Shown here: one piece after another, positions 51,801 to 62,276 of the stretch | Numbering within the stretch: the stretch's first letter is position 1 | Layout: the number at the start of each line of letters is the position of its first letter | Assembly: GCF_020085105.1 (NCBI RefSeq) | Contig: NC_058045.1 | Coordinates: forward strand, 3,370,333-3,434,332 | From: Siniperca chuatsi | Lineage: Eukaryota > Chordata > Actinopteri > Centrarchiformes > Sinipercidae | Reading direction: 5' to 3' | DNA: 64,000 bases | The notes under the pieces: model-generated | Seen by the model: the letters and a program-made list of their open reading frames with translations, nothing else | Databases searched by the model: none | Told to the model about the DNA's origin: nothing | Position numbers and translations under genes: made by a program

Positions 51801-54800
51801 GTGATGTATACATTGGATATGTACATTGATTTTAGAAAAATATCCTTTTAAATATTGTGATTCAACCATATGCCTCCAGACTATACATACAGTATATTGT
51901 GCAAAATAAAAACATGCAGCCACACTGCCTCTTAAACACACACACACACAGGCATACACACCGTGGAGAGGCGTGATATTTGGGCCCTAATGGTGACCAG
52001 ATCTTCCTGCAGCAGCCTCTGCTGGTAGGCGATCTTGTGGGCGTGGGCCGGCTGCTCCTGGTACTGTTCCATCTGTTGGTGGGACAGATCCAGTACACTC
52101 TCCAGCTTGTCCTGAAGAGGTGAGAAGTCATGCAACATGAGGTCAACCAAAGCAACTAAGGCCTATAAGACTATTCAGCAGATAACACTCATTCAAAAAT
52201 GCCTGCAGAGGGCAGCATGTTTCTACAGTCAATAATGAGCCACCATGAGATCTCATTTAACTACTTACTTACTTAGCTTCTGAGCTGTATATAATCAGGC
52301 TTTAATTCCAGACCTCACAGTATACATATTGTATTGTAATTTACTTTTTAGTGTGTTCAGCATCCCTTCAAGAACTGATGTGCCTTCAGTTGGGGTTCTA
52401 TGTGTTTCTGGACAGGTCTGGTAATAGTGACAGCCTCACTAGCTTTTCCAGTCAAGAAATTGAGAGTCAGAGTCTGAGAAATCAATATCGCCGCCTCTCC
52501 TTCAAAAATATTTCCTATATGACTGTGAATGTTGAATCTAGAAAGAAGTCAACTTTGATTCAGAGAGACTGATATGTACTGCTATCTTGAATCACTGTCT
52601 GTTATCAAACGCCACAGTAGCTCAATTGATAGCAGTGGATTAAGCAGAGTGTGTACCTTGTCCTCCTTCAGGGAGCTGATCCTTGCCTCAAGATCCTTGA
52701 GGATGTTGTCCTGCTCACACAACCGACTTAACTTCACCTGCAGGGGGAGACACAGAGCTGAGTGGGGAGGGAGAGAGAGGGGGCATTGTAGGAACCGTAC
52801 ACTCTAGCAGATAAAGCACTTCTCTAGTACCAAAGTGTGTGTCTGTGTGTTGACCTCTGGTAATTAAGTGGCCCATTTACTTAATTACAACGTTCCTGAC
52901 AGCTGTAGATAAATCAGTATGTGTACAAGCATGTGTATCTTAGTGCATGCATAGTGATGTGTTTGTACATTTGTTCATGTGCATGTATACATATCTCTTT
53001 TCAAATGTTTTTAGTGCATGCATGCAGGTTTGTAACACTTAATATTCATAGTCCCGTAGCTCCCCTGAACTTGTTCAGATGTAATTACTGTGAGTGAGCC
53101 CATTACACGAAGTGGGTGCGACCCACCTGACACTTTTAATTACAGTGTCAGGGAGGCTCTGAGCCTTGTTAATTAATCCCCGATTAAACTCTGCAAACTT
53201 CAAGGCAAAGGTTGGATCACTTTATCATCCTGCGGTAAAACAACAACACAACATTTGTGTAATAAGGTTGTGACTGAATAGCTTGATGGGAACAAAGTGC
53301 TTATCCATATAAATTTTTACACTCAACACCAGTTTTTATATTCCATCAAATAAATTATTAATCCTGTTGTTGTCTCCACGGTGATGTTGTTGTTGGATCT
53401 AATCAAATATTCATCGCAGACAATACTCTCATAAATTGTTTAAATAGCCGCGTATGAAGCTTGTACTGAGAAACACTTTTATAGGAGAAATAAGACTGTT
53501 TGAAAAACCGCAGGGAATTGTTTGGATTGTCAAACTGAAAGAGTAATGGTATTTACGTGTTAACACTGCATGCTGTTTGACCCTTGAAGCTAAGAGTAAC
53601 ATTTTACAGAGTTGTCCCTCACTTTTTCCACAACATCCATATTTTGTTTTTCCTTCATTACCTTCTCCCAATTAAATCACGGCAGTCAGTGCCGCTCCCT
53701 TAAACAAACTAAAATTGTATGTTCTCTTCTCTAGAGTGGAAAAAAACAGAACTCAGAGCATGCAACTGAACAAGGTTGAACAATCCTATCCTACCTTTGT
53801 TATTTCAATGATAGCAAATGTATAGAAATGCTTAACCTGCATGTGAATAAGTACGTGTATCAAACCACGTATAGTAATAGAAAATCATTAGATACATTTG
53901 CCAGACTTTTTCATTTCAATAAGTACAGAATACGATGAGAAAATAGCGAAAAACATTTTAAAAATGTCCTACAGTACCTCACAATATTAACAAATCATTT
54001 GAATCTTGAATCCTTTTGAATTTCAAAAACATCAAAAAACAAGAAACAACATTTTCTTGGCCAACAGCTTCACTTTCCATTGTGTGTTAGACATCCTACT
54101 TACTAACAGACAAACAAACAAACAGGAACAAAAACATAACCTCCTTGACAGTGTCAAAAATGGAACCGGTCTGTATTTAATGCAGCCAATATTTTAAAAA
54201 GCTATTATACGTGTACTTACATCCACGTCACTTTCTGCAACCTTGACAGGTTTCCCTGACTCCTTCAGCATCTGACTTCCAGCTACCTAGAAATTGCAAA
54301 CATTTCCAGATGTTAGTTGTACGGTAAAACAAAGTGTCTGAACCATGGTACAATGGTGCTGAAATAAAGAAGATACAGAACACATAGACCAGCTACAAAC
54401 TACAGTATTACGAGGCTGAGACAGACTATCTGTGACACATCGCCTCGTGTACATGACAATGTGAGTGAGTTTTGGCACACAAAATCAGCTCTTGCCATGA
54501 AGAACACAATGGCTATGGAGACTTTGAAGCCCTGCACAAATTGACTTATCCATTAAACCTCTGTACACAATGTCCCCTCCATACAAAAAAGTTGCAGTAT
54601 TTTTTTTTTTGTTAACAGGAAAATATTTGTTTTAGGAACACACCATGGACTGCCTGAGTTCAGGTGCTCACTTTGAGTTTTACTGGGGTTACTGACAGGG
54701 TTCTACAGTGCTAGAATAACCTCCTGAAACACTCGTGCTAGTTTGAAAAACTAAAATAGAGCACTTGTGCAAATTTAACAATGAGAAATCAACAATCAGA

Positions 54801-57800
54801 AATCAGCTCTTTCTTGTGCTTGGATACATGAGTACATGTGCTCCGTTATGGAAAAAAAGTAAAGACACGACACAGTAGAGCCCTGTGTTATTGTCAAGGA
54901 GGTGCAGCGTTTCAGAGGCGATGGTAGAAGCAGCTGGCTTTTCAACCACCGAGCCACAGCCACAACACATGCACTGCCGAGCCATCCCATGCCCACTTTT
55001 CAACAGCATCGTCAACATCACCACATGGGAGGGGGGTGGATAGGTCGAAGATCACGTGGAGATAAGACATTTGATGCCATTTAAGCCGTAAATGCGGTGC
55101 TGTAAGCGATGGGATGGTCTTTCTAGAACAAAGACTCTCTAAACACGTGAACACACACACTCACATACAGACTATACACATGCATCCCTACTAAGAACAC
55201 TGTAGAAACATGCACAAGCATAAATGCACACACACCCAATCACAGACACACTACATACAACATTATATCTCTAGTACATATACTGGATACAGACACACAC
55301 ACACGCACACATACACATACAGCTTACGTTCATTAGAGGCCTGAGAGGCCCAGCAGTGCAGTGCAGTAGTAAACTGTGAACTGCAAGGATCAGGGGCTCT
55401 AGAGCTCTGATCTGGGAGTCAAAATCACAAAGACACAGAGCCGCAGTCACCAAATGGCGGCTGCTTTCATGTGATGCTCCTAAAACCACACAAGATTTCA
55501 AAGACTGGGGATATTTTGTCTCACACCGATCCCTGAACATCTCTATTCGTAGCTGTGAAACCCTAATGTCTCGGTTCAACAGTTCATCATGGGCTAGAGT
55601 GTTTGAAGTGGTTGTCAGTAAGAAACACCAAGTGTGTTAGTTTGAGCTAGAAACATTTCAAATAAGAAAAGGCACAGCAGAAATAGAAAACACTTAGACT
55701 AAAGCAGACGGTAAGTTAAAATAACTAACAGGGATCAGGGAATAAACTCTGTCCATCGCCATATCTCACCTTTAGGTCCAGATACTCCAAGTCCTTCTTC
55801 AGCTGCATATAGGTGTCATCAACCTAGAGGGCGACAGACGTGAGTGTGGATTATTGATTTGTGTCAACAGGAATTAGATAATTCACTATCTGAGTCATCT
55901 GAATCTAAAGAAGCATCACTGACAATTTCATCTAGTAGGATGTAGTGACATTTGTGTGTCGAGTATGAAGTGTTAACTGCTGTTATGTGTCTAACATACA
56001 TCACGACCGACACACACACTCATACATACAGTGAAAATTAATTCATTTATCTTCTCAGAGATGCTCCTACTGCAACAAACAAAACACCAGCATCCATTAG
56101 AAGCAGCAGATCTAGAAACATTGCTGAATTCAGCTTTAATTCAGCTCACATCACTCAACAATAAAACAAACTGAAGTACGGCCAAAAATGAAAGATTCAC
56201 GAATCAGAAGATCAAACGGGCCGACACATCCACAGCCAGCCGATTAGCCAAAGCATGGGATGGCTTTGTGGACGTCGAAAAGTTAGCAGCACAACATGCT
56301 ATGGACAGTATCACTAGAAGCACGATATGGAAACTGACCAGCCAAGAACAGCACATGGAAAAGGAGGCGGATGGTTCTATGACGGCAGCCAGGCCAGTGC
56401 TCACAGATTAACCATGCCCAATGTCACACCAGTAAAGCACAGGAGCTTTTGGGTAGAGGTTGTCACTGATATACTGAGACTTCACTATTGATGCTGCTGT
56501 TGTTTTAACTTTTGTGTTTTGGTTAGTCTTCATTTGTCCTGGGATAGGTTATTTTCAGCATTATTTTGCATTTATAATATAAATATAAATACTTGAAATG
56601 TTACCTTCTGAAATGAAATCTTCTGAGGACTAAGATTACCCACAGCCAATTTAATGGAAATCCAGAAATAACTTGTGAGGGTATCCTCATAAAGATTAGA
56701 ATCCATCATCTCGGAACGAGGAATGTCTTCCTAAAATTTCATAGAAAGCCATCGATATAGTTGCTGAGATATTTCACTCTGGACCAAAGTGTTGGACAGA
56801 CAGATTGACGGACAGACAAACTGACCAACAGTGCCATCCAATAATAATGAATAATGGACAAAAATCATTACATTTCTCAATGAGAAAATGTTGAAAATTC
56901 ATAGTACAAATTATATGAGTTCTACATAATCAATAAACAACAAGAAAATAACTATGTAGATCTGACACAAGTGTAATGCAACCCTGCAATATGTCTAGTG
57001 GCAACCTCTACCAGCCCATGGTAAAATGAGGGGTGGGCAGGCAGGCGTGCCGCAGGGGGCCCACACCTGGGTGTTGCAAGGGCCCAGGGGAGCCGAGAGC
57101 CCCACATGTCCAAGATGGGACACAGGAGAAGGGCCAGAGCTGAGGAGAGGGCTGGTGCTACTGGTGGTAGTAGTGAGGAGGTGGTTGTGGTGGTAGGGAT
57201 CTTTGGGACCGTTGAGCCGCTGGAGCTGGGCTAACGTGTGCTGACGTGCAGAGGCCATCTTGGCCTGATGCCGGCGCAGCTGAATGAGGAACAGGGTGAG
57301 CTCCTCGGGCTGTCAGGCACCACAGGACATTAAATCTGGCATCAAAACTGACCACACCAAACTTGTGAAAAGTGAAACTAGTGAAACTTCGATTGTTTTG
57401 AAAAAGTAACCTTGCATTCACAGTGCTAGCAGCCACTTTGTTGTGCAACTGGTTGATGGCCAAATTGAACAAACAGAACAGCAGCTAAATTTAGGAGGAT
57501 TAATGGTGTTGAAACAAAAGGCAGGACTCACAGCAACACACTGTACATGATAGGCAATGTCTCCCAAATGTTCAGCTACAGCCAACTGGCCCATGCAAAC
57601 AAATGGCTAATCAAGATTTGGTCAATATCTGTTAATATTTTGTTGTAGCGGCGAATGAATGCACTTCTGGTGACTGATTTCTTGAGTGTCTGGCAGTATG
57701 AACACATTGTAGAAACATATTACTGGACTGTGGAAGCAGACTACAAGAGGGAATTACACATCACTTCCAATACAGACCTCTGAAGCCATGAAAGGTTAAG

Positions 57801-60800
57801 GAGTTCCAAATAGTGAAAAAACAGCACTCAATAAAATAAAATCCATGCCTAATGTAATGTTCATTAAGATATTAATATTTGCAATACATTGAAGTATGTT
57901 TTTGTTTTTATTTGAAAGACGTACCGTTTTGCCATGAAGGCTGGGTGCACTGACTGTGTGTGTGATGTAACCAGATGGATGCATTGACCGTCTTTCGAGA
58001 GTAGCAGCCTGACAACACATAGACAACACATTTTATATACACATATTTTATCACTCAATTTCAAAAACATGATATGCAAATACTAATGGGGTTGCTAATT
58101 TTTGCATAAATGTGACAAATGTATTTACACATATATTTATTACTCAATATAGTATATTGTATATTATATAGTAGTGTACATTTCCAATATAGTTTACAGT
58201 TCACAGTTTATTTTGACTGATTGCTGATATAGTTGAGGTAATTTAACAGACTGAATGCCTTAAGGATATGTCTGCCATTGTACCCCAAGGCACTAAAACA
58301 ATTATTCTGTTCAGTGGAGCACAGTTCCAACATCCACCCCACACTGTCAGAATGACTGACATTGTTTTGGATGAGAAACTCTTCTATTTGATATTTTGCA
58401 CCTGACAGTGGGAAAAAAACATGCAGCAGAATGCAGTGACAACAGGAAACAATCTGTTGTCATCCATATGCCATTGAATCTAATATGTCTAATCAACAAT
58501 ATCTATACACGCTACCATTACCTAGCCTTCATACATCACAGCCTTTCTTCTTTGTTACTTCTCTTTTTCTCTCTTCTTGTATTATTACTTGCTTTAATAT
58601 TATGGGGATGCCTGAATATTTATCAGTTGGTTTACTGTAATTTTAAGTTGCCTTGGATAAGAGTGTGAGCTATATGCCTAAAATGTAAATATGATGCCAA
58701 AAACACCAGCGTTGTCTGCTTACATCAAAATTTCATCTCATTCCCTTGATTGAGAACTGTATAATTTGCCCAGTGAAATTGTAGTGTTGTGTATGGACAC
58801 TTCTCTGTGCACAGTAAGTACAACAGAATACTAAAATCACTGTGTCCAAAGAAAGCTGGACTCTATTGTTAATATTAGATTTCTTTCATCTCTTGTCTCT
58901 TTGGTATGAAGCATCGCAGACTGTTCCTGGATAGTAAAACAGAACCTCTTGTTTACTGACACTGCATTACAGCATTACTAACTGCATTATAGCATTATTA
59001 AAATAAATGTTTAGTTTTGTAAGTTACACCTCGTGTCATTTGCAACAAACATGCAAGATTATTGTTCTGCTTCTGTCAGACATTATTTTACCTTGAGCAG
59101 CTGAGATTTGGTCCTGCGGGGGGAAACAGTGAAGGGGATGTCCACCACTGACCTATCACCCACGGGCCTGACTGTCACCCGTTCAGCTGGTGTGTGCGGC
59201 CTCCGTGTGGGCGACAGGGTTCGGCTGGTGTCGGGGGGAGGCCCTGGTGGAGGGATGTCTGCAGATGAAGGTGGCACTGACACACAGCGGGGCGGCCCTT
59301 CGGACCTGGGTGCTGAGGAGGAGGGAGGCACAGTGGATGGAGGGCGGGGACCAAATGGGTACTCCGGGGCCGGAGTGTAGAGTGGCGCTGTGGGGCTGCC
59401 ATGACGGAACTGGTGGCGCTGCTGCCACTCGTATAGCTGCCAGACCGTGTTGGACCCTGGGCCTCCCTGCTCAGGAGTGAGGCGGAAGTGACTGAGGCGG
59501 TCCTGGGCGTACTTGTACTCGCCAAGTCGAGCCGGCAGGGGGCTCTGGCGAGGAGTCTTTGGCAGGGTCTGGTATGCGTCCATGGAGGTGAACTTGTGCT
59601 GGGTCGGTGGTGTGCGACGAGGCAGGGTGTTCTCTCTGGATGGGGGGCTGTTGTGTAGGAAAAGCAGAACACAAAAGGATGGGGTTTTTTTTTCAGAATA
59701 TCTATAGGTTTCAGAGAGGAAAACTTCAAGACTCATCTAACCTTGAATTTGATTTAATGATTAAATAAGAAAATAAGCAAACTAAACATAACAAATAAAA
59801 TTTCTTGAGCAATAAATGGGCTCTCAGTCCACAAGTAAATTAATGATAACAAGCTCAATATTTTTCTATTTGAGTCTGAGTTCAGAAATGAAACATTGGC
59901 TGTGCAGACCTGATATGTTCATGACTGGTTGGTATTCATGTTCATGTTCAGTCTGCAAGTAAAGGTCACGAGAGGGAACTCTATACTGTACTTATACAGT
60001 AGGATTGTTTACTTTGGTTGCCCTGATGTGGTGGTAATCTACCTGTATGTTGCATAGCTAGTTCAAAAACTTTACTTTAAATATAAATACCGCAATAAAG
60101 CAGTTTTAAGAATATGTTTGTAATAATGTGTATTTATATATAAAAAAACAATAAACAATCATTTGTATTTTCACAAAATAAGACATGTGACAGTGACCTA
60201 CCCTTTGTGCTCAGCCTTCTGCACTTGGACCCACTGCTCCACTTGCTCCAGAGCACTTCTCCTCTGCACCTGCTTATGAGTGTCAGCAGGGGGTGGCGCT
60301 GGGGCCCTCTGGTATGTCCCTGCTGCGATCCCGTTGGGCTCCAGGATGGGGCTGGGCGTGGAGACGAGGCCGTTCCGCGTGCAAATGCTGGAGGGCAGTG
60401 TCGAGGCGGCTCGTGATGGTGCCCGGGATGGAACCCTAGACACGGGCGCTGAGGCCGACACGTGGTCTGACTGTGGGAGGGCAGAGGGTGCAGGGTTGGA
60501 GGGGAGGGAGGTGTGTGTGTCCATCTCCAGGGCTGTACTTCCTATGGGGTGCTGCAACAAGGTGGTGGAAGGAGATTCTTTGTGGAAGCTGCACCGTTCG
60601 TCTGAGTCCCGGTGTATGGGCTCCAGGAGAACCTCGTGGATGATGGGTCTTGTGGTCTCAGAGGCTGGGGCCTTGGTCTTGTGCTGGTTTACGTGGTTCG
60701 TCTGCGGGACAGCATGCTGCTGAAACAAGTTCAACTTCTCTAACTTGTCAGATGGTCTGTGGAGAGTAGAAGAGAAAAGCCTGGATGAATGTTAGCCTTT

Positions 60801-62276
60801 TACACTCTTCGTAGAAAAGGTTTCAGTCGTAGTCATCTGGACACTGTTTTCAGAATCAAGACGTTTCGGCTCCCATTCTGAAAACAGTGTCCAGATGACT
60901 ACGACTGAAACCTTTTCTACGATAGAACACTCCTGGACGAATGAGGGACTACACCGCCTTTTACACTCTTATACTTTTGTAACTTTATCTTCAACTTTGT
61001 GTGAATTTCATTCCTCAGAGTGTGGGGAAAGAAAAAGTGCAGAATATCCCTTTACAACCATGACAATATTTTTATCCTGTTGTGTATTTTTGTAGTGAGG
61101 GTAACAAGCTATCCAGGTTATCACTTGTGACAAGTGACAGGTTTAGCACCAATTCTGTTTCATTTGATCATTTCTGATATTCCACGGATATTGTGTTTCA
61201 CCATTACAGGGGTCTTAGTCTTTGTTCTGTTGTGCTGAACTGAATTAGAAGACTGTAAGGACAGGGCTGAATACACCACACAGACCAGTTTAAAGCTGGG
61301 CAGATGACAAGCAACTAGATTTTAAACTCATTAATGAAATCCCATGTGGCAAGAAACTAGAGAAATAGTCAGTTCTCTGAAATTCAAAGAACCGCAAACC
61401 AAAGTTTACTTTTAAAAAGTGAATTAAACAGCCTCAGGTGCTGGCATGCTCCTTGCCAGCAGCTGGTATCTGAATGTATTCAATATAAATTAGCACTATG
61501 ATGACTGATTTGTCCCCATTAGATTGTGTTAAATGGGGCATAAAAGGCATTATCTTTTAGTTTAAGAGTAGTGTGTTGCTAGCAATGTTTCCAAGTGGAA
61601 GCTGTCTTTAGCTAGGTTTCCCCTCTTTCATTCATTAACAACTAGTGCAGTCTTGTGGGATTTCCCCTTCCAAAAACAAAAAAAAATGAAAACGAAGGAG
61701 TATGAGCTGCGGGTGTCTGGGGCTACCAGTGAATGATGGGACGTATTTGATCTGTGCCACCTCCCCCATCAACACATGAATAATACATGGAGAAAACGGC
61801 TGCTTGTTCAAAAACAGCATTTCACATCAGAACGTACTCTTTGAAAGCAAACAAACACGTACAAAAACTACACTACGCTCGTATGCTAAAGCTTCAGGAC
61901 TGACACAGATGTGTTAAAGCTGCGAACAACAAAGTGGGATGTTTTTCCAGGAATCTGTGTCATCTATAGTGACAAAAGAGACAAATAAAAGGCTACACTT
62001 TATTTAGGGCAATGGATGATTGTAAGGTGTGTGTTCAGTTAGTTCAGTGAGATGTACTGTGTGTGTGTGTGCGGGTGTGTGTGTGTAGCCCTACCTGATG
62101 AGCGTGTCGGTGTGGTTCTGCATCAGTGTGGCCTGGTTCATGGCCCTCAGCCAGGTGTTCATGTCCTCCTGGGTGTCAGAGCTGAAGTAATACGTCCGCA
62201 TCCCAGTGTGCTCTGCCTGCGAGCCAATCACAGAGCTCTGCTTGTAAATGTACGAGCGCATACCAGTGTGGCTAGC
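39793..62276 (-). CDS. plekha7: Pleckstrin homology domain-containing family A member 7 (3' 20 exons)
   Basis: Coding exons in transcript order: 62276-62095, 60756-60202, 59647-59092, 58008-57925, 57309-57067, 55823-55770, 54286-54221, 52737-52657, 52111-51962, 51410-51309, 50911-50800, 50328-50198, 49995-49801, 49608-49515, 48698-48607, 46937-46674, 42934-42761, 41810-41677, 41281-41148, 39815-39793. Every border is GT-AG and the phases agree. The sum is 3426 bases, 1142 codons with stop. The WW domains and most of the PH domain lie beyond 64 kb. Recognition rests on many family signatures: GMRTYYFSSDTQEDMNTWLR, VWQLYEWQQRHQFRHGSPTA, YITHTVSAPSLHGK, RHTSVRGLKRQSDERK and MTAEEQLERMKRHQKALVRE. 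PLEKHA7 is a zonula adherens scaffold that binds p120-catenin and tethers microtubule minus ends through CAMSAP3. PLEKHA5/6 share several of these motifs, but the exon-by-exon match and the position beside smap favour PLEKHA7. Teleosts usually have a and b copies; I cannot tell which this is. Confidence 0.95.
40150..40760. other. Unassigned sequence in last plekha7 intron
   Basis: The segment is compositionally distinct, with long low-complexity runs of A-rich sequence and a 110-codon minus-strand frame that resembles no protein I know. It could be an old retroelement end. No diagnostic motif is visible. Confidence 0.3.
41148..42934 (-). CDS. plekha7: plekha7 long-isoform carboxy-terminal exons
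   Basis: Exon 42934-42761 begins VFDWQEERLGAEG and ends VEPLDYDLDISRE. Exon 41810-41677 has VPIPERYIESDSEEPLSPEE, the PERYV-type motif of PLEKHA5-7. Exon 41281-41148 has LDFSELDSALQQQERIMNVS and HALASEASRKSKLVA. These are the additional exons of long PLEKHA7 isoforms. In the last one the frame would stop at 41143-41145 (GTT AG overlaps the donor), so splicing at GTTAGT avoids the stop. Confidence 0.88.
43275..43569. mobile_element. MITE-like element ('gttgcagctcta' end)
   Basis: It runs from 'ttgttgattaatctttt' to 'gctagttgcagctctag', with internal 'cagacaattgtcag' and 'gaaaataatctgcagataaatcg'. This is a decayed member of the very common fish repeat whose ends read 'agagctgcaac...gattaatcg'. 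It is non-coding and lies in a plekha7 intron. Confidence 0.6.
44425..44490. repeat. Retroelement-end fragment ('ctttattgtcaag')
   Basis: A short piece reading 'gaaactctttattgtcaagtgcaa', the reverse-complement end of a LINE/SINE tail that is common in fish. Too short to classify. Confidence 0.3.
44779..45035. mobile_element. Second copy of the same MITE-like family
   Basis: The 'tgctgcaaagattattcaat' start, 'acttaatcaacagttttgataa' and the later 'gttagttttcagagattttgt' follow the same family as 43275-43569, in the reverse orientation. It is more decayed and its limits are approximate. Confidence 0.5.
46575..46937 (-). CDS. plekha7: plekha7 exon with two possible ends
   Basis: The exon starts ERPKSALERLSSPTEALQL and holds MTAEEQLERMKRHQKALVRE. 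A consensus donor (GTACGT, plus-strand 46668-46673) after ...SDPSAS lets it splice in phase 0 to 42934. If that donor is not used, the frame continues 33 codons (a Ser/Arg/His-rich tail ending YATLQPPAT) to a stop at 46575-46577. The short human isoform, as I recall it, ends just after the equivalent point by the same kind of read-through. Confidence 0.85.
   Translation of the reverse strand, partial: ERPKSALERLSSPTEALQLPNSQSRGRMTAEEQLERMKRHQKALVRERKRNLSQGERSSTGISTSTVTTQRSSSSSRLPSSTSDPSASVRYPPPQRSSSRHREQHLHHHCCYATLQPPAT
47376..48353 (+). mobile_element. Decayed L2-type LINE 3' half with (TTA)n tail
   Basis: The plus strand (antisense to plekha7) reads MLPLGNVIHKHGISFHCYAD and continues DTQLYLPV, LSDIKNWMSIHFLQLNSNKT, with the catalytic YADD intact. 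It then decays through many stops. The 3' end 'gctctataaataaagttt' is followed by (TTA)n at about 48330-48353. It lies in the intron between plekha7 exons 48607 and 46937. Confidence 0.8.
48607..50328 (-). CDS. plekha7: plekha7 exons: proline/basic region
   Basis: Exons 50328-50198 (ERKLVPSVSDPAV ... HSTVPKW), 49995-49801 (APPRPPLPRLYDYEETPPVV, then RHTSVRGLKRQSDERKKDRE), 49608-49515 (LSEPELPGISYHSTGSDIDQ) and 48698-48607 (SSYVTLRRGP). Each has its mammalian counterpart in order. The phases chain exactly (1, 0, 0, 1, 0). Proline motifs suggest SH3/WW-type contacts, by inference. Confidence 0.92.
50800..55823 (-). CDS. plekha7: plekha7 exons: coiled-coil block
   Basis: Six short exons build the central coiled coil: 55823-55770 (DDTYMQLKKDLEYLDLK), 54286-54221 (LKESGKPVKVAESDVD), 52737-52657 (LCEQDNILKDLEARISSLKE), 52111-51962 (DKLESVLDLSHQQMEQYQEQ, then IAYQQRLLQEDL), 51410-51309 (WEEYSKLERSVEQLRTALQA) and 50911-50800 (ELWRIEDVMAGLSGSKANY). 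Heptad-type leucines are obvious. All but the last end in phase 0. In the family this segment mediates self-association and partner binding, including the Nezha/CAMSAP3 link. Confidence 0.92.
53040..53240. promoter_or_regulatory. Candidate conserved intronic element
   Basis: A repeat-free block of even complexity with several homeodomain-type TAATTA cores ('gtaattactg', 'ttttaattac', 'ttaattaat') and two short perfect palindromes: gtgggt/acccac at 53112-53126 and cctgacact/agtgtcagg at 53126-53152. No reading frame crosses it. It looks like a transcription-factor-bound element. Conservation is not visible from one sequence. Confidence 0.3.
56175..56411 (+). other. Orphan 78-codon open frame, unrecognised
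   Basis: An open plus-strand frame runs from a stop at 56172 to TAA at 56409 without an ATG near its start. Its peptide has protein-like composition (LAKAWDGFVDVEKLAAQHAM, then IWKLTSQEQHMEKEADG). It sits inside a plekha7 intron on the opposite strand. It may be a fragment of a transposase or a processed gene copy. I do not recognise it. Confidence 0.25.
56630..56840. repeat. Dispersed repeat ('gagatatttcactctggaccaaag')
   Basis: The stretch 'atagttgctgagatatttcactctggaccaaagtg' followed by short 'gacagacagattgacggacag' units is a repeat I recognise as frequent in fish introns. Its class is unknown and no coding sequence is present. Confidence 0.45.
57067..58008 (-). CDS. plekha7: plekha7 exons: SAPSLHGK and PEEL cassette
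   Basis: Exon 58008-57925 (28 codons) holds RRSMHPSGYITHTVSAPSLH. Exon 57309-57067 (81 codons, phase 0 at both ends) begins PEELTLFLIQLRRHQAKMAS, a helix shared by PLEKHA5, 6 and 7, and continues into a Ser/Thr/His-rich tail. As I recall, the main human PLEKHA7 isoform skips from HGK directly to DDTYLQLKKDL, so this cassette is probably alternatively spliced here too. Donor GTGTGG is usable but not strong. Confidence 0.85.
59092..59647 (-). CDS. plekha7: plekha7 exon: proline-rich region
   Basis: 186 codons. Landmarks are YQTLPKTPRQSP, YKYAQDRLSHFRL, VWQLYEWQQRHQFRHGSPTA, SVPPSSADIPPPGPP and RRPHTPAERVTVRP, the same order as in mammalian PLEKHA7. This part of the family lies in the broad central region reported to contact p120-catenin and paracingulin. 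It has the highest GC content in the window, so long spurious frames appear on both strands. Confidence 0.93.
60202..60756 (-). CDS. plekha7: plekha7 exon: divergent linker
   Basis: 185 codons, Ser/Pro/Thr-rich and low in order. It begins PSDKLEKLNLF and ends with the conserved SALEQVEQWVQVQKAEHKG, equivalent to the 'LAQVEHWARAQKGD' segment of the mammalian protein. The middle (SRVPSRAPSRAAS, PAPPPAD) is poorly conserved. Donor GTAGGT at 60201-60196. Confidence 0.9.
60795..60970. mobile_element. Fold-back insertion, probably Penelope-like, with 15-bp target duplication
   Basis: A perfect 48-bp inverted repeat (60809-60856 and 60875-60922, loop 60857-60874) lies inside a 146-bp insertion bounded by identical 15-bp direct repeats gccttttacactctt (60795-60809 and 60956-60970). 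The arm sequence (gtagtcatctggacactg, then cagaatcaagacgtttcgg) is a sequence I associate with the terminal repeats of fish Penelope-like elements. On the minus strand the loop reads gccgaaacgtc, reminiscent of the hammerhead-ribozyme 3' core such repeats carry. It lies in the plekha7 intron between exons 62095 and 60756. Family assignment is from memory; the geometry is directly visible. Confidence 0.75.
61000..62090. other. plekha7 intron, nothing recognised
   Basis: AT-rich intronic sequence without repeats or frames that I can identify, apart from a short (TG)n tract at about 62058-62085 next to the PH exon donor. Confidence 0.6.
62095..62276 (-). CDS. plekha7: plekha7 exon: end of PH domain
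   Basis: Acceptor ctatag at 62277-62282 and donor GTAGGG. The 60 codons encode the last strands and the carboxy-terminal helix of the PH domain (GMRSYIYKQSS, then GMRTYYFSSDTQEDMNTWLR, then AMNQATL). The final helix with the invariant Trp packs the PH fold, which in this family binds phosphoinositides. This is the most 5' plekha7 exon in the window. Confidence 0.93.

Noticed and set aside
52605..52650. tRNA-like box ('gtagctcaattgatagcag') suggesting a SINE head
   Set aside because: Only an A-box-like string is present. No B box or tail follows, and it runs straight into the donor side of a plekha7 exon.
59108..59480. Long plus-strand frames opposite the proline-rich plekha7 exon
   Set aside because: Proline and arginine codons on one strand leave the other strand open; no conserved motif is present.
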